A stretch of 49,906 nucleotides of DNA, taken from the NCBI GenBank assembly GCA_017474765.1, contig JAFVGW010000026.1, positions 1 to 49,906 of the forward strand, read 5' to 3'. The notes under the pieces are model-generated. The model searched no databases. It saw only the letters and a list, made by a program, of their open reading frames with translations, and was not told the origin of the DNA. The DNA is from Salinivirgaceae bacterium. GTDB taxonomy: Bacteria; Bacteroidota; Bacteroidia; Bacteroidales; SZUA-534. Each line of letters starts with the position of its first letter. The stretch's first letter is position 1. This document shows positions 39,352-47,718 of the stretch, piece after piece. Made by a program: the position numbers and the translations under genes.

Positions 39352-41133
39352 TCAATTCTCAATTTTCCATTCCACCGATTTTTGGTATTCGTTCCACATT
39401 CGTGAGTAGATACCTTGCTGTTTTACAAGGTCTTCGTGCTTGCCGCTCTCGACAATCCGTCCCTCTTTGAACACGAAAATCGCGTCGGCGTCAACAACGG
39501 TTGAAAGGCGGTGGGCGATTTTTATAACTGTCTTTCCTTTAGACATTTCGTTGAACGCCCGAAGCACTTTTTCCTCGTTTTCGGGGTCGGCAAAGGCGGT
39601 TGCCTCGTCGAGAATCAGAATGGGCGCGTTGCGCAGCATCACCCGAGCAATGGCAATGCGCTGCTGCTCGCCGCCGCTCAAATAGGTGCCGCGGCTGCCA
39701 ATGACAGTGTTCACGCCGTCGGGCAGGCGGTTGATAATGTCGGTGCATTGGGCGCGTTGCAGAACATCGGCAACTTCGGCGTCGGTTGCCGTCGGCTTGG
39801 CCATCTTGATATTGTCTAAAATGCTCGTTTTCATCAGTTTGCTGTCTTGAAAAACAAACGACACGATTTCCGACAGCCGCGCCTGCGGAATGTCGCGCAC
39901 ATCGACGCCGCCAATCAGAATGCGGCCTTCGGCAACATCCCAAAACCGCGACACAAGGCTTGCCGACGTGGTTTTGCCGCCACCCGACGGCCCGACAAAG
40001 GCCACGTGTCCGCCCGACGGAATTGTCAGTGAAATGCCGTCCAAAGCGTTGCGCGCGGCATCTTTGTAACGGAATTTAACATTCTGAAACTCAACCGAAT
40101 AATCGCTTGGCGTCTGCGGATTTTCAGCATCTTTCATCTCTTCGACATCGAGCACCGAATTGATTCGCAAAAGCGAGTTCTCAACAATCATATCGGCTTT
40201 CGACGAGTGCATCAACTTGAAGAAAATCACCGCGATAACGGGCGTGAAAATGATATAGAACATCAGGTTTGAGAAAAACTCGGGGCTTGCCGCGCCGCTG
40301 CCGTGCCAGAGCGCAACGGCCGTCAGCATTGCGAAAAACGAGTTGATTACAACGGTGTAGGCCGTCATCGGAATGCGGAACCGACGGGTGTAACTAACTG
40401 AAAATCTTTCGTATGTATCAATCGCCGCCTTGAGTTTCTTGAACGAGAAAACCGACTGCCCGAACGTCTTCACAACAGGAATGCCGCGCACGTACTCAAC
40501 GGCTTCCTTCGTCATATTCTCGAGTGCGACGTTGTAGGCCAGAATATCGCGCTTCAGCGACGGCCCCACCATAAAACCGTACATTATGAGAAAGGCGACC
40601 ACAATGGTTGCAATGCACAAAAGGCCGATTCGCCAGTCGAAATACATCAGCAGGGCAATCATCGCCACGGGCGTCACCATTCCCACGGTGCGGTCGGGCA
40701 GAATGTGTTCCAGGTAGTTGCTCATTGCGTCGGTTGAGTCGATAATGATTTTGCGGATTTTACCGCTGCCTTCGGTCTCAATGTGTCCGAGCGGCATCCG
40801 AAGCACCTTGGCCACGCAGCGCTCGCGAATGTTGGCCACCGTGCGGAACGCCCCAAGGTGCGAGCAGGCCAGCGCGCAAAAATAGACGCACATTGCGTTG
40901 ACCGCATACTTGACGGCCGTAAAGCCGTAATCTTCAATGTTTTCCGCTTTCGCGAAATCGGGCGCCACACTCAGCACTTCGTTCACGATTTTCCAAATGT
41001 AAACGAACGGCACCAGTCCCAGGCACGCGCTCGCCGCCGACAGCACAATGGCCCCAACGGTGAAATACTTGAACCGACCTGCGTTGTCCATCAGCGTGAG
41101 CAGATTCGGTCGCTTTTTTGTTTTGTTATCCAT
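39352..41133 (-). CDS. ABC exporter-type half transporter, first gene of pair
   Basis: 593 residues. Six membrane segments (YFTVGAIVLSAASACLGLVP; TVGMVTPVAMIALLMYFDWR; IGLLCIATIVVAFLIMYGFM; FFSNLMFYIIFTPVIAVIFF), then ATPase with Walker A FVGPSGGGKTTSASL, Q-loop FVFQDSKLM, signature LSGGEQQRIAIARV, Walker B ILILDEATAFAD, H-loop KIAHRLSTV. Partner of the gene at 37589. Expression starts from an AATCCC/GGGATT promoter and passes a terminator-like hairpin 60-90 bases before the ATG. Confidence 0.92.
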   Translation of the reverse strand: MDNKTKKRPNLLTLMDNAGRFKYFTVGAIVLSAASACLGLVPFVYIWKIVNEVLSVAPDFAKAENIEDYGFTAVKYAVNAMCVYFCALACSHLGAFRTVANIRERCVAKVLRMPLGHIETEGSGKIRKIIIDSTDAMSNYLEHILPDRTVGMVTPVAMIALLMYFDWRIGLLCIATIVVAFLIMYGFMVGPSLKRDILAYNVALENMTKEAVEYVRGIPVVKTFGQSVFSFKKLKAAIDTYERFSVSYTRRFRIPMTAYTVVINSFFAMLTAVALWHGSGAASPEFFSNLMFYIIFTPVIAVIFFKLMHSSKADMIVENSLLRINSVLDVEEMKDAENPQTPSDYSVEFQNVKFRYKDAARNALDGISLTIPSGGHVAFVGPSGGGKTTSASLVSRFWDVAEGRILIGGVDVRDIPQARLSEIVSFVFQDSKLMKTSILDNIKMAKPTATDAEVADVLQRAQCTDIINRLPDGVNTVIGSRGTYLSGGEQQRIAIARVMLRNAPILILDEATAFADPENEEKVLRAFNEMSKGKTVIKIAHRLSTVVDADAIFVFKEGRIVESGKHEDLVKQQGIYSRMWNEYQKSVEWKIEN

Positions 41134-41191
41134 ATACTTAATTTTTAATTTGTTACGTTTTCAAAAGCGAACAGCCGTCAATTTTGTTCTC

Positions 41192-41224
41192 AAAAAAAAA
41201 AGGACCCGTTTCCGAGTCCCTTTT
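41192..41224 (-). terminator. Terminator-like hairpin in ABC operon leader (copy 2)
   Basis: Minus strand: GGACTC-ggaaac-GGGTCC followed by T10 (plus-strand A10 at 41192-41201). It lies between the promoter at 41298-41347 and the ATG at 41133, so it could attenuate the operon. The same hairpin occupies the same place after the promoter at 24361. Confidence 0.7.
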
Positions 41225-41297
41225 CCCTAACTTTAATTCAAAATACGGCTTGTTTGTCTGTACATTTTAAGTGAACGCTGTACGTTTTTAAACGCTG

Positions 41298-41347
41298 CAA
41301 AAATCAGCCGAAAACACATATCGGTCAATCCCAATTTGTGGGGATTT
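41298..41347 (-). promoter_or_regulatory. ABC operon promoter with AATCCC/GGGATT repeat
   Basis: Minus strand: AAATCCCCACAAATTGGGATTG (41326-41347), 20 bases, GATTTTTG (41298-41305). From the -7 box into the leader (CAGCGTTTAAAAACGTACAG) it matches the 24361 copy. Confidence 0.7.
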
Positions 41348-41440
41348 GTGCGAACGCAAATTGGTGATTGTGTGGGATAAACTGAAGGGCCGAAATTCAT
41401 CATTAAAAATGGTGGCCTGCACCTTGCAAAATAGCCATTT

Positions 41441-41478
41441 GTTGGGATTCGCCTTGCGCGCGCGACTGACTATCTTTG
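41441..41478 (+). promoter_or_regulatory. Efflux permease promoter, same geometry
   Basis: Plus strand: ATTTGTTGGGATTC (ending 41450), 20 bases, TATCTTTG (41471-41478), ATG at 41492. The left half-site is degenerate (AAATAGCCA instead of AATCCC), but the right half and the spacing are kept. Confidence 0.65.
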
Positions 41479-41491
41479 CCGAAAAAACGCT

Positions 41492-42721
41492 ATGGAACAA
41501 TTACTTTCGTTTGTGGGTATGGTGAACGAAATGTCGCCGTACCTGCTTTTGGGTTTTCTGTTTGCAGGACTGCTGCACGTGTTTGTGCCGCAACGCGTTT
41601 ATGCGCAGTATTTGGGTCGGCCCGATTTCCGCTCGACGCTTTTGGCCACGCTTTTCGGCATTCCGCTGCCGCTGTGCTCGTGCGGGGTTCTGCCCACGGC
41701 AATGTCGCTGCACAATGAAGGCGCAAGCAAGGGCGCAACCACGTCGTTCCTGATTGCCACGCCGCAGACGGGCGTCGATTCCATAATGGCCACCTACTCG
41801 CTAATGGGGCTGCCGTTCGCCATTGTCCGCCCTGTGGCCGCCATTGTTACGGCGCTCGTGGGCGGAAACGCAATGAACCTGATTGACCGCACCCAACCCA
41901 CCGCTCAAAAAGCCTGCGCCGACGACTGCGACTGCCACTCACAGCCGCAAGGCGGAAAACTGTTTGGCGCTCTGCGATATGCCTTTATCGATATGTTCCA
42001 AAGCATTGGCAAATGGCTTGCCATCGGGCTTCTGTTGGCAGGGCTGATAACGGTTGCCGTGCCCGACGGATTCTTTGAGCGTCATCTGAACTCGCCGCTC
42101 GAGAGTATGCTGTTTGTACTTCTTTTGTCGATACCAATGTACTTGTGCGCCACGGGGTCGATTCCTGTGGCTGCCGCACTAATGCTCAAGGGGTTGTCGC
42201 CAGGCACGGCACTTGTGCTGCTAATGGCAGGCCCCGCAACCAGTATGGCATCAATTGTAACCATCCGCAAGATTATGGGCGCGAAACCATTGGCGGTTTA
42301 TTTGGCCACCATCATTGCAGGGGCTGTGGGCTTCGGATTGGCTATCGACTATCTGCTGCCAGCCGAATGGTTTGTGCCACAAGCGGTTATCGCCGCACCG
42401 TGTCATTCGGCCGACGATTTCACTCTGCCCCAAATTCTGTGCAGCCTTCTGTTCGTCGGCTTGACCGTGAACGGACTGATTCCGCGCCGCGCCAAACAGC
42501 CCGAAAGCCCGCAGGCAGTGCATTATCAGGCAAGCGGAATTGAGTGCGCCCACTGCAAACAGACCGTTGAAACAGCGCTGCTAAAACTCGACGGCGTGCG
42601 GTCGGTCACGGTTGACATCAGCACTAATGTTGTCAGCGTTGAAGGCGACGTGGCCGAAGCCGACATCAAACGCACCATCGAAGGCATCGGATTCGGGTTT
42701 GTGGGGAAAATCGACGGTTAA
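41492..42721 (+). CDS. Cu/Zn-type efflux permease (SO_0444-like) with C-terminal HMA domain
   Basis: 409 residues. Two four-helix halves of the COG0701 permease fold with signature GIPLPLCSCGVLPTAMSLHN and, in the second half, MYLCATGSIPVAAALMLKGL plus LLMAGPATSMASIVTI. The loop between halves is Cys/His-rich (KACADDCDCHSQPQ) and the C-terminal 70 residues form a heavy-metal-associated domain with GIECAHCKQTVETALLKLDG (CxxC). It probably exports thiophilic metal ions across the inner membrane. The promoter resembles those of the ZIP transporter and TonB receptor. Confidence 0.9.
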   Translation: MEQLLSFVGMVNEMSPYLLLGFLFAGLLHVFVPQRVYAQYLGRPDFRSTLLATLFGIPLPLCSCGVLPTAMSLHNEGASKGATTSFLIATPQTGVDSIMATYSLMGLPFAIVRPVAAIVTALVGGNAMNLIDRTQPTAQKACADDCDCHSQPQGGKLFGALRYAFIDMFQSIGKWLAIGLLLAGLITVAVPDGFFERHLNSPLESMLFVLLLSIPMYLCATGSIPVAAALMLKGLSPGTALVLLMAGPATSMASIVTIRKIMGAKPLAVYLATIIAGAVGFGLAIDYLLPAEWFVPQAVIAAPCHSADDFTLPQILCSLLFVGLTVNGLIPRRAKQPESPQAVHYQASGIECAHCKQTVETALLKLDGVRSVTVDISTNVVSVEGDVAEADIKRTIEGIGFGFVGKIDG

Positions 42722-42769
42722 GCAAAGTGGCGAAGGATTGTCCCGCCATCTTTCCTACGTTTTGACCGC

Positions 42770-42905
42770 TTACTTCAGCATCGCCTGAATTTCGGCTTCC
42801 AAATCTTCGGGCTTTGCCACGGGCGGGAACCGTTTGATTTGGCTGCCGTACGCAATTATTTTCGGTGTTCCCGATAATACCCCACCACCACTTCAACATT
42901 GCGCA
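42770..42905 (-). pseudogene. C-terminal remnant of a thioredoxin-like gene
   Basis: On the minus strand one frame reads GTPKIIAYGSQIKRFPPVAK then PEDLEAEIQAMLK and a stop (42770-42772); GTP would be the cis-Pro loop of a thioredoxin fold. The preceding strand (MRNVEVVVGYY) is in another frame. The N-terminal active site is absent. Weak evidence, short sequence. Confidence 0.4.
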
Positions 42906-42964
42906 TTATGGCGCGGCTCGAAAATGTTGCGCCGATTCGCGGTGAGCGGTTCCGCCACCACGCT

Positions 42965-43924
42965 TTACACACTAATATCTGCTTTGTTTTCAGGCAAATG
43001 CCGCCTGATTCCGTCCCAGGTGGGCATTGGCGAGCCACGGTGCTGACGCCGCCATTCGTCGAATTTTCGGTCGATATAAATCATCTCTTCAATGCCGTTT
43101 TTGCAATGGTCAGAAACCATCAGTCGGCCCAGAACCGTTTTCGACATCAATCTGTATAACAAGAACATAGCGTATGTCCGCAGACCGCCGTTGTAGAATC
43201 GGTCTTCGCCTTTCGGCATAACGCTCACGCCCGCGCTTTTCAGGTAGGCGAAGCACTCTTTCGACGCCTGCATAATGAACTCAATGTCGCGGCGGGTGAG
43301 TTGCTTCAGGTTGCAGCCGCACTTGTAGCACATATAGCCGTAGGGCATCACTTCGGCAACGTGGCACAGGTAGTAGGCCTGCATATCGCTGATTGGCGTC
43401 ACCTTGTAGTCGTTGATACTGAATGCTTTACGTATTGCATCGATTGCCCAGACGGGTGCGGGTTGGTGCAGACCGCCGACAAAAAGTTCGGTGACGGGCA
43501 GCCTTCCGACAACAGCCTTTCCGCCTTCGCGGTGCCCAGCCGAGTTCTGAAAGCCGAAAAGCAGCAGCAAATCGTTGCGCTCGGCCAGAATTCGGTTTTG
43601 GCAATGGTCGGCTTCAAGATTATTGCCTACAAGCACCAAAAGATTGGTTTTCAAACCGATAAACGCATCTAACAACGCCTTCTGCTGCTGTCCCTGCATC
43701 ACTGAAAAAACAATGTCGAACTGCTCGCCAACGGGTGCGCTCTCAACAATTTTGGGGTGGTCAATGGTGGTTTTGCGTTGCAGATAGTGCCTGACAATCA
43801 ATCCGTTGCGGCGCAACTCGTCGGCAGTTGAGCGGGCCACCACCGTCACGTCGTTGCCAGCCTTGCACAAATAGTGAATCATCAGCGAGCCTAACGCACC
43901 CGAACCATAAACTAAAATCTTCAT
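42965..43924 (-). CDS. Ketopantoate reductase-like (ApbA/PanE family) protein
   Basis: 319 residues from the ATG at 43922-43924; the open frame extends 400 bases upstream but that part is a shadow of the next gene. N-terminal Rossmann motif MKILVYGSGALGSLMIHYLC binds NADP. The C-terminal helical domain is present. Canonical PanE reduces ketopantoate, but the sequence is divergent with a Cys-containing YGYMCYKCGCNLKQLTRR segment, so another 2-oxo or imine substrate is possible. It follows the LCMT-like gene by 11 bases. Confidence 0.8.
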   Translation of the reverse strand: MKILVYGSGALGSLMIHYLCKAGNDVTVVARSTADELRRNGLIVRHYLQRKTTIDHPKIVESAPVGEQFDIVFSVMQGQQQKALLDAFIGLKTNLLVLVGNNLEADHCQNRILAERNDLLLLFGFQNSAGHREGGKAVVGRLPVTELFVGGLHQPAPVWAIDAIRKAFSINDYKVTPISDMQAYYLCHVAEVMPYGYMCYKCGCNLKQLTRRDIEFIMQASKECFAYLKSAGVSVMPKGEDRFYNGGLRTYAMFLLYRLMSKTVLGRLMVSDHCKNGIEEMIYIDRKFDEWRRQHRGSPMPTWDGIRRHLPENKADISV

Positions 43925-43935
43925 AATCAGTAGGT

Positions 43936-44742
43936 TTACCAAACTAAAGTTGCCCAGCGGTCGTTGACGTTGGGCAGCAGAAGAGCGAAAAGTTTGGCGC
44001 GCAGCGAGTGTTTGCGCATCTCTTCGTTGAAACTGTGCTCTTCGGCGACGCGGATTCCAGGGCAGAGCGGCTCGAGTTCGCGGGCCGAGTTGGTTCCGCT
44101 CTTGAAAACGGCGTTGGTCTTGCTCACCGTGTCGTGATATTTTTGCTTCTTCACCATCATCGGGCAGTTCTGCTCGGCCATCAGTATGCCGTGTTCGAAG
44201 TTGTTTTTCAGCAAGTTGAGCAGTGTGCCGATTTCGTTCATCGTCAGGTACATAAAGAGCCCTTCGGCAATGAACATCAGCGGCGCGCTTTTCGCGGAAG
44301 CGGCATTTTTGACCAGTCCTATCCAACTGTTTTCCAGAATGTTGGCCGCAACCATCGTGACGCGCTCGCGCTCGGGAAACGCCTTCCGACGGGCGGCAAT
44401 CAGATCGGGCAAATCAATGTCGAACCAAGTGATACGGCCGTTGTCGACGCGCTCGAAACGGTTGTCGAAACCCGCGCCCAGATTGACAATGACGGCATCG
44501 GGGTTGGCGGTCACAAATTCGCGCACCGTGCGGTCGAGCATCACCGTGCGCGCAATCACGCCTTCGCGCGACAGAAACTTGTCGAACTGACGGGTGTCCA
44601 CGTTCAGGTGCTTGACAATCTCAACCGCCATCGGGTCCTTCACGCGCGGATTTTTCGAGAGCGTCTCGTTCGCCTTTATGGCGACAGGAATCAGCGCCGT
44701 GGTCTCAACGTCGCCAAGTTTCAAAGTGATTATATTTTTCAT
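43936..44742 (-). CDS. LCMT/PPM-family SAM methyltransferase
   Basis: 268 residues. Family blocks: ARTVMLDRTVREFVTANPDA, VIVNLGAGFDNRFERVDNGR (SAM motif I), TWFDIDLPDLIAARRKAFPE and LMFIAEGLFMYLTMNEI. These O-methyltransferases act on carboxyl or hydroxyl groups of small molecules. First gene of a two-gene unit with the ApbA-like gene, suggesting a shared small-molecule modification path; substrate unknown. Confidence 0.88.
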   Translation of the reverse strand: MKNIITLKLGDVETTALIPVAIKANETLSKNPRVKDPMAVEIVKHLNVDTRQFDKFLSREGVIARTVMLDRTVREFVTANPDAVIVNLGAGFDNRFERVDNGRITWFDIDLPDLIAARRKAFPERERVTMVAANILENSWIGLVKNAASAKSAPLMFIAEGLFMYLTMNEIGTLLNLLKNNFEHGILMAEQNCPMMVKKQKYHDTVSKTNAVFKSGTNSARELEPLCPGIRVAEEHSFNEEMRKHSLRAKLFALLLPNVNDRWATLVW

Positions 44743-44769
44743 AATATCAGTATTTTAGATTTTGTGAGA

Positions 44770-44802
44770 AAAGCCGAACATCCACTTCAGGCGTTCGGCT
44801 TT
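44770..44802. terminator. Hairpin after small membrane gene
   Basis: AAAGCCGAAC (44770-44779) and GTTCGGCTTT (44793-44802) are exact complements. Located between the small membrane gene (44856) and the methyltransferase gene (44742); only a weak T-run follows. Confidence 0.6.
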
Positions 44803-44855
44803 CGGAAACAATGAGAAAAAGTTTATCTTTTTGTAAATGACTATGGTTCTTTGTT

Positions 44856-45245
44856 TTAGGTTTTTTCTTCCTTTCTGATTTTCAGCGACTCGCGCGCCAG
44901 CAGGATTGCCACCACGGCCATCAGCGGCATAATCAGAAGTTGTGCGGGATTGAACTCGTCAATGAGTTCCGACATATGCAGCACCGTGAAGGCCGCCATA
45001 ATGCAGGCCAGCACCACATTGACTGCCAGGCATTTGCGTCCGCCGAACATCACAAGCAGAACGCCCACGGCGGGCACCGTGTAGGTGAGCAGCATCATAA
45101 ACGAAATCATCCCCACCGAAGCGGGCGGTGTCATAGCGGCAATGCTCTCGCCCCAAAAGGCAGGCATTGCGTCGGTTAGCGAGTGCGCCAGGAATCCCGC
45201 AAGGGTGAGCGTCCACAGCGCTACGATTTTTGTTTTTCTTTCCAT
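44856..45245 (-). CDS. Small four-helix membrane protein
   Basis: 129 residues from the ATG at 45243-45245. Segments: IVALWTLTLAGFLAHSLTDA, SVGMISFMMLLTYTVPAVGV, LAVNVVLACIMAAFTVLHMS, QLLIMPLMAVVAILLARESL. No recognisable family. Its promoter has the 20-base geometry of the AATCCC/GGGATT group with a decayed operator. Confidence 0.65.
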   Translation of the reverse strand: MERKTKIVALWTLTLAGFLAHSLTDAMPAFWGESIAAMTPPASVGMISFMMLLTYTVPAVGVLLVMFGGRKCLAVNVVLACIMAAFTVLHMSELIDEFNPAQLLIMPLMAVVAILLARESLKIRKEEKT

Positions 45246-45273
45246 TTTGCTAGATTTTAGAATTATTATGCCG

Positions 45274-45313
45274 CAAAGTAACGGCGGCTTGTCGGCTGCG
45301 TCAATCGCCATTT
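45274..45313 (-). promoter_or_regulatory. Promoter with decayed AATCCC/GGGATT operator
   Basis: Minus strand: ACAAATGGCGATTG (ending 45302), 20 bases, TTACTTTG (45274-45281). The GCCGCCG block before the -7 box also occurs in the ZIP and TonB promoters. Confidence 0.55.
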
Positions 45314-45530
45314 GTAATGAAATAGGTTCAGTGGGTATCATCATTTTGGGGGAAATGACTCGCGCTGAAAGGGCAACTCAAAAATTTGCTATTGTTCGCA
45401 AAACAACAATAATCAGAAAAAAGCCCAATCATTTCCCATGTTTTCAATTGACGGAAATTCATATATTTGTCTAATTATCATATAGACAATAATATGAAAA
45501 AATCGAACTTCCATTGCTGAATTTGTATGC

Positions 45531-46013
45531 ATGCTGATAGGGCTGGTTTCAGTCGTTATATACTTGCATATATTTTTGCCGACAGAAAGTAAAAATAATC
45601 ACTATGAGCCTGTCGACAATGAATATCGTTTTAAAATGGATTACAATGATGTGTCTTTGACATTTATATATATCGGCAAAGAAAATGATCCGACGCTTGA
45701 AATCGAAGATATTGGTTATGTCGGTGATAGACGGAATCTTATAATACCCGGTTATGTCGAAAAAAATGGTGTAAGGTACAAGGTGTTGTCGGTAACAAAA
45801 GATCATTCAGTCGATTGCGACACGCTTTTCATACCAGCAACAGTTGAATATTTCGATTATGACAAGATTCTCGACAAATGTTGCGCCGATGTAAATTATA
45901 TAATTGTTGAGCCAGGTAACAAATACTACAAGTCGGTCGATGGCAATCTTTTCCGCGGCGACTCACTGGTGTTCGATGTAAGAGCAGTGTATCACAATCA
46001 AAGCTTGTTTTGA
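45531..46013 (+). CDS. Membrane-anchored BspA-like fragment
   Basis: 160 residues with an N-terminal hydrophobic anchor (MLIGLVSVVIYLHIFLP) and one degenerate LRR_5-style module (RRNLIIPGYVEKNGVRYKVL, CDTLFIPATVEYFDYDKILD). An ATG at 45494 would fit a lysine-rich signal start (MKKSNF) if one base were missing near 45512, so the 5' end may be frameshifted. The stop lies 2 bases before the next gene, indicating an operon. Confidence 0.65.
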   Translation: MLIGLVSVVIYLHIFLPTESKNNHYEPVDNEYRFKMDYNDVSLTFIYIGKENDPTLEIEDIGYVGDRRNLIIPGYVEKNGVRYKVLSVTKDHSVDCDTLFIPATVEYFDYDKILDKCCADVNYIIVEPGNKYYKSVDGNLFRGDSLVFDVRAVYHNQSLF

Positions 46014-46015
46014 TT

Positions 46016-47296
46016 ATGAGTAAGCCTAATTCTAAACTATCGATAGTTTTCATGTGGCTGCTTACTGTGGCTAATCTGATAACGTTCTACTACCAACCAA
46101 TTCCTTTTTCAATATTCGCCAAACCTGGCGACAAGTGGGCTGGTTTGTTTTGGCTTTTTATGATACCAGTGGTCTTTGTTTATGCCGTGTTGGCTGTTGC
46201 AGGTGTTGTCTCGCTAATGAGGGGAATATTATATCTGTTTTGGATTGACGGAGAAACCAAAAAAATTACCAAAGTAACAATGGTGGCGGTATCAGTCTCG
46301 TTGCTGGCAGTAGGTTATGGAACTTTTCTTAAAAAGCAATCTTTCCCTGAATTAGTAAGAGCAATTGAATTAGCCAAATGGAAGGATGAGCATGTTTTGT
46401 TAAAATATGGCGGAGGCTACGAAATAGAACGTGATGAGTGTATTTGGCGAGGTGATACTGTTATTTACAATGCTGGCATTGGTCATGCAGGGAAAAAAGG
46501 GGAAATTGATACTTTAGTGGTTGATAATGCAAGCAATACCTGCCATTGGACGTACAAACCAATGGTAAACTACCACATAGAGTATTTCTACAAAAACAAA
46601 TTCACACAAGATGCCGCCAATGTTACATATTGTCCAGATGAATATTTTGCTAAAATTCAATACATTATCAACTATGTCAACAACAAGAAGGTTGATGAGT
46701 TTTATTACGATAAAAATATCATGTGGTCCATGGTTCAAACCGATTCAAATATCTTCTTTCTCTCCGATAAAGGCTATATTCTGTTCGGAATTGAAAACGG
46801 CGTGGCCGTACTGCGCGATTCAATGTCTAACATCTATGATTTGCGCGACTATCCTGAGCCTGACGATGGTTTTAATTATAGCATGAGACTAATAAAATCA
46901 TACCAAAAAGAAAATGGTTGGCCGTTATTAGAATATCTATTTGAAAAAAGCAAATATTTTGAAGGATATGTCCGTTATTATGATCTTTTCGATGTTGAAA
47001 CCAAAAAATTCGTTCTTTATCACGCTATTGACTTTGAAAGACATCATGATACGGTAAATAATTACGAAGTGGTTATCGACCACCATTTTTCCAACTCCTC
47101 AGCATATTCAACAGAGATAATCGATAGGCCAACAATGACTTATCTTACGGTGCGCGAAATAAAAGACTTAGATTTGTGCGATACCTTAGAGTTTGGCACG
47201 TATGTTATGCGCGATGGCAAATATGTGAAGGAAGTGCTTTGGAATAAAGAGTCAAATTTGCCATTCCCAATCCGCCGAACACCCCTCGCCAATTGA
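46016..47296 (+). CDS. Membrane protein with large extracytoplasmic domain, unknown function
   Basis: 426 residues from the ATG at 46016. Three N-terminal membrane segments (LSIVFMWLLTVANLITFYYQ; GLFWLFMIPVVFVYAVLAVA; VTMVAVSVSLLAVGYGTFL) precede a 310-residue soluble domain rich in aromatic residues (YHIEYFYKNKFTQDAANV, GYVRYYDLFDVETKKFVLYH). I recognise no family. It is coupled to the BspA-like fragment upstream. Confidence 0.65.
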   Translation: MSKPNSKLSIVFMWLLTVANLITFYYQPIPFSIFAKPGDKWAGLFWLFMIPVVFVYAVLAVAGVVSLMRGILYLFWIDGETKKITKVTMVAVSVSLLAVGYGTFLKKQSFPELVRAIELAKWKDEHVLLKYGGGYEIERDECIWRGDTVIYNAGIGHAGKKGEIDTLVVDNASNTCHWTYKPMVNYHIEYFYKNKFTQDAANVTYCPDEYFAKIQYIINYVNNKKVDEFYYDKNIMWSMVQTDSNIFFLSDKGYILFGIENGVAVLRDSMSNIYDLRDYPEPDDGFNYSMRLIKSYQKENGWPLLEYLFEKSKYFEGYVRYYDLFDVETKKFVLYHAIDFERHHDTVNNYEVVIDHHFSNSSAYSTEIIDRPTMTYLTVREIKDLDLCDTLEFGTYVMRDGKYVKEVLWNKESNLPFPIRRTPLAN

Positions 47297-47316
47297 CACA
47301 ATGGTATTCTCATCTC

Positions 47317-47658
47317 CGCCCTGAAAGGGCAACTTATATTTGTGGACTGATTGAGTTGCGCTTTCAGCGCGCCAATTAAACTCTCGCCGATATCCCAACG
47401 TGCCGTGCACTCATTCTTCGTGCACTTTGCGTTGGGCTGCTTTGATTTGCGCCTTCAGCGCGTTTCCTTATTTGGTATCATTCAAATTGTTGATTTAATG
47501 GTGATTTTGGAAAAAAATGTAGCCTATACAAAACGCGACTAAAACCGCAATTATTTACTTCGCGCTGAAAGCGCAACTCATAATAGCCTATGGCAAAGCG
47601 AAGCGGCGCCATAGGAAAAAGTCGCAATCACAGCATGCGCCCTGAAAGGGCAACTCAA
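47317..47658. repeat. Cluster of six GCGCTGAAAGSGCAACTCA mini-repeats
   Basis: Units at 47317-47336 (+), 47353-47371 (-), 47444-47462 (-), 47559-47580 (+) and 47638-47657 (+), with one more isolated at 45361-45380 (+). Core: CGC(G/C)CTGAAAG(G/C)GCAACT. Between them is the palindrome CCTATGGC (47587-47594) / GCCATAGG (47608-47615). No gene in 47297-47718. Confidence 0.75.
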
Positions 47659-47701
47659 AAAACGGCAAGCAATCAGCCTTAAAGCCAATCGCTTGCCGTT
47701 C
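47657..47701 (-). terminator. Terminator of second GH3 gene
   Basis: AACGGCAAGC...GCCTT (47661-47680) pairs with AAAGCC...GCTTGCCGTT (47681-47700); on the minus strand the hairpin ends in T6. It resembles the terminator after the first GH3 copy (576-621). Confidence 0.8.
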
Positions 47702-47718
47702 AATTTGTTATGCCGTTT

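Noticed and set aside
43924..44326. N-terminal extension of the ApbA-like protein (about 134 residues)
   Set aside because: The extra residues are Arg/His-rich and overlap the LCMT-like gene in another frame; the Rossmann motif starts exactly at the internal ATG.
47317..47658. CRISPR array
   Set aside because: Repeats occur in both orientations with irregular spacing and no cas genes; they are dispersed palindromic mini-repeats.
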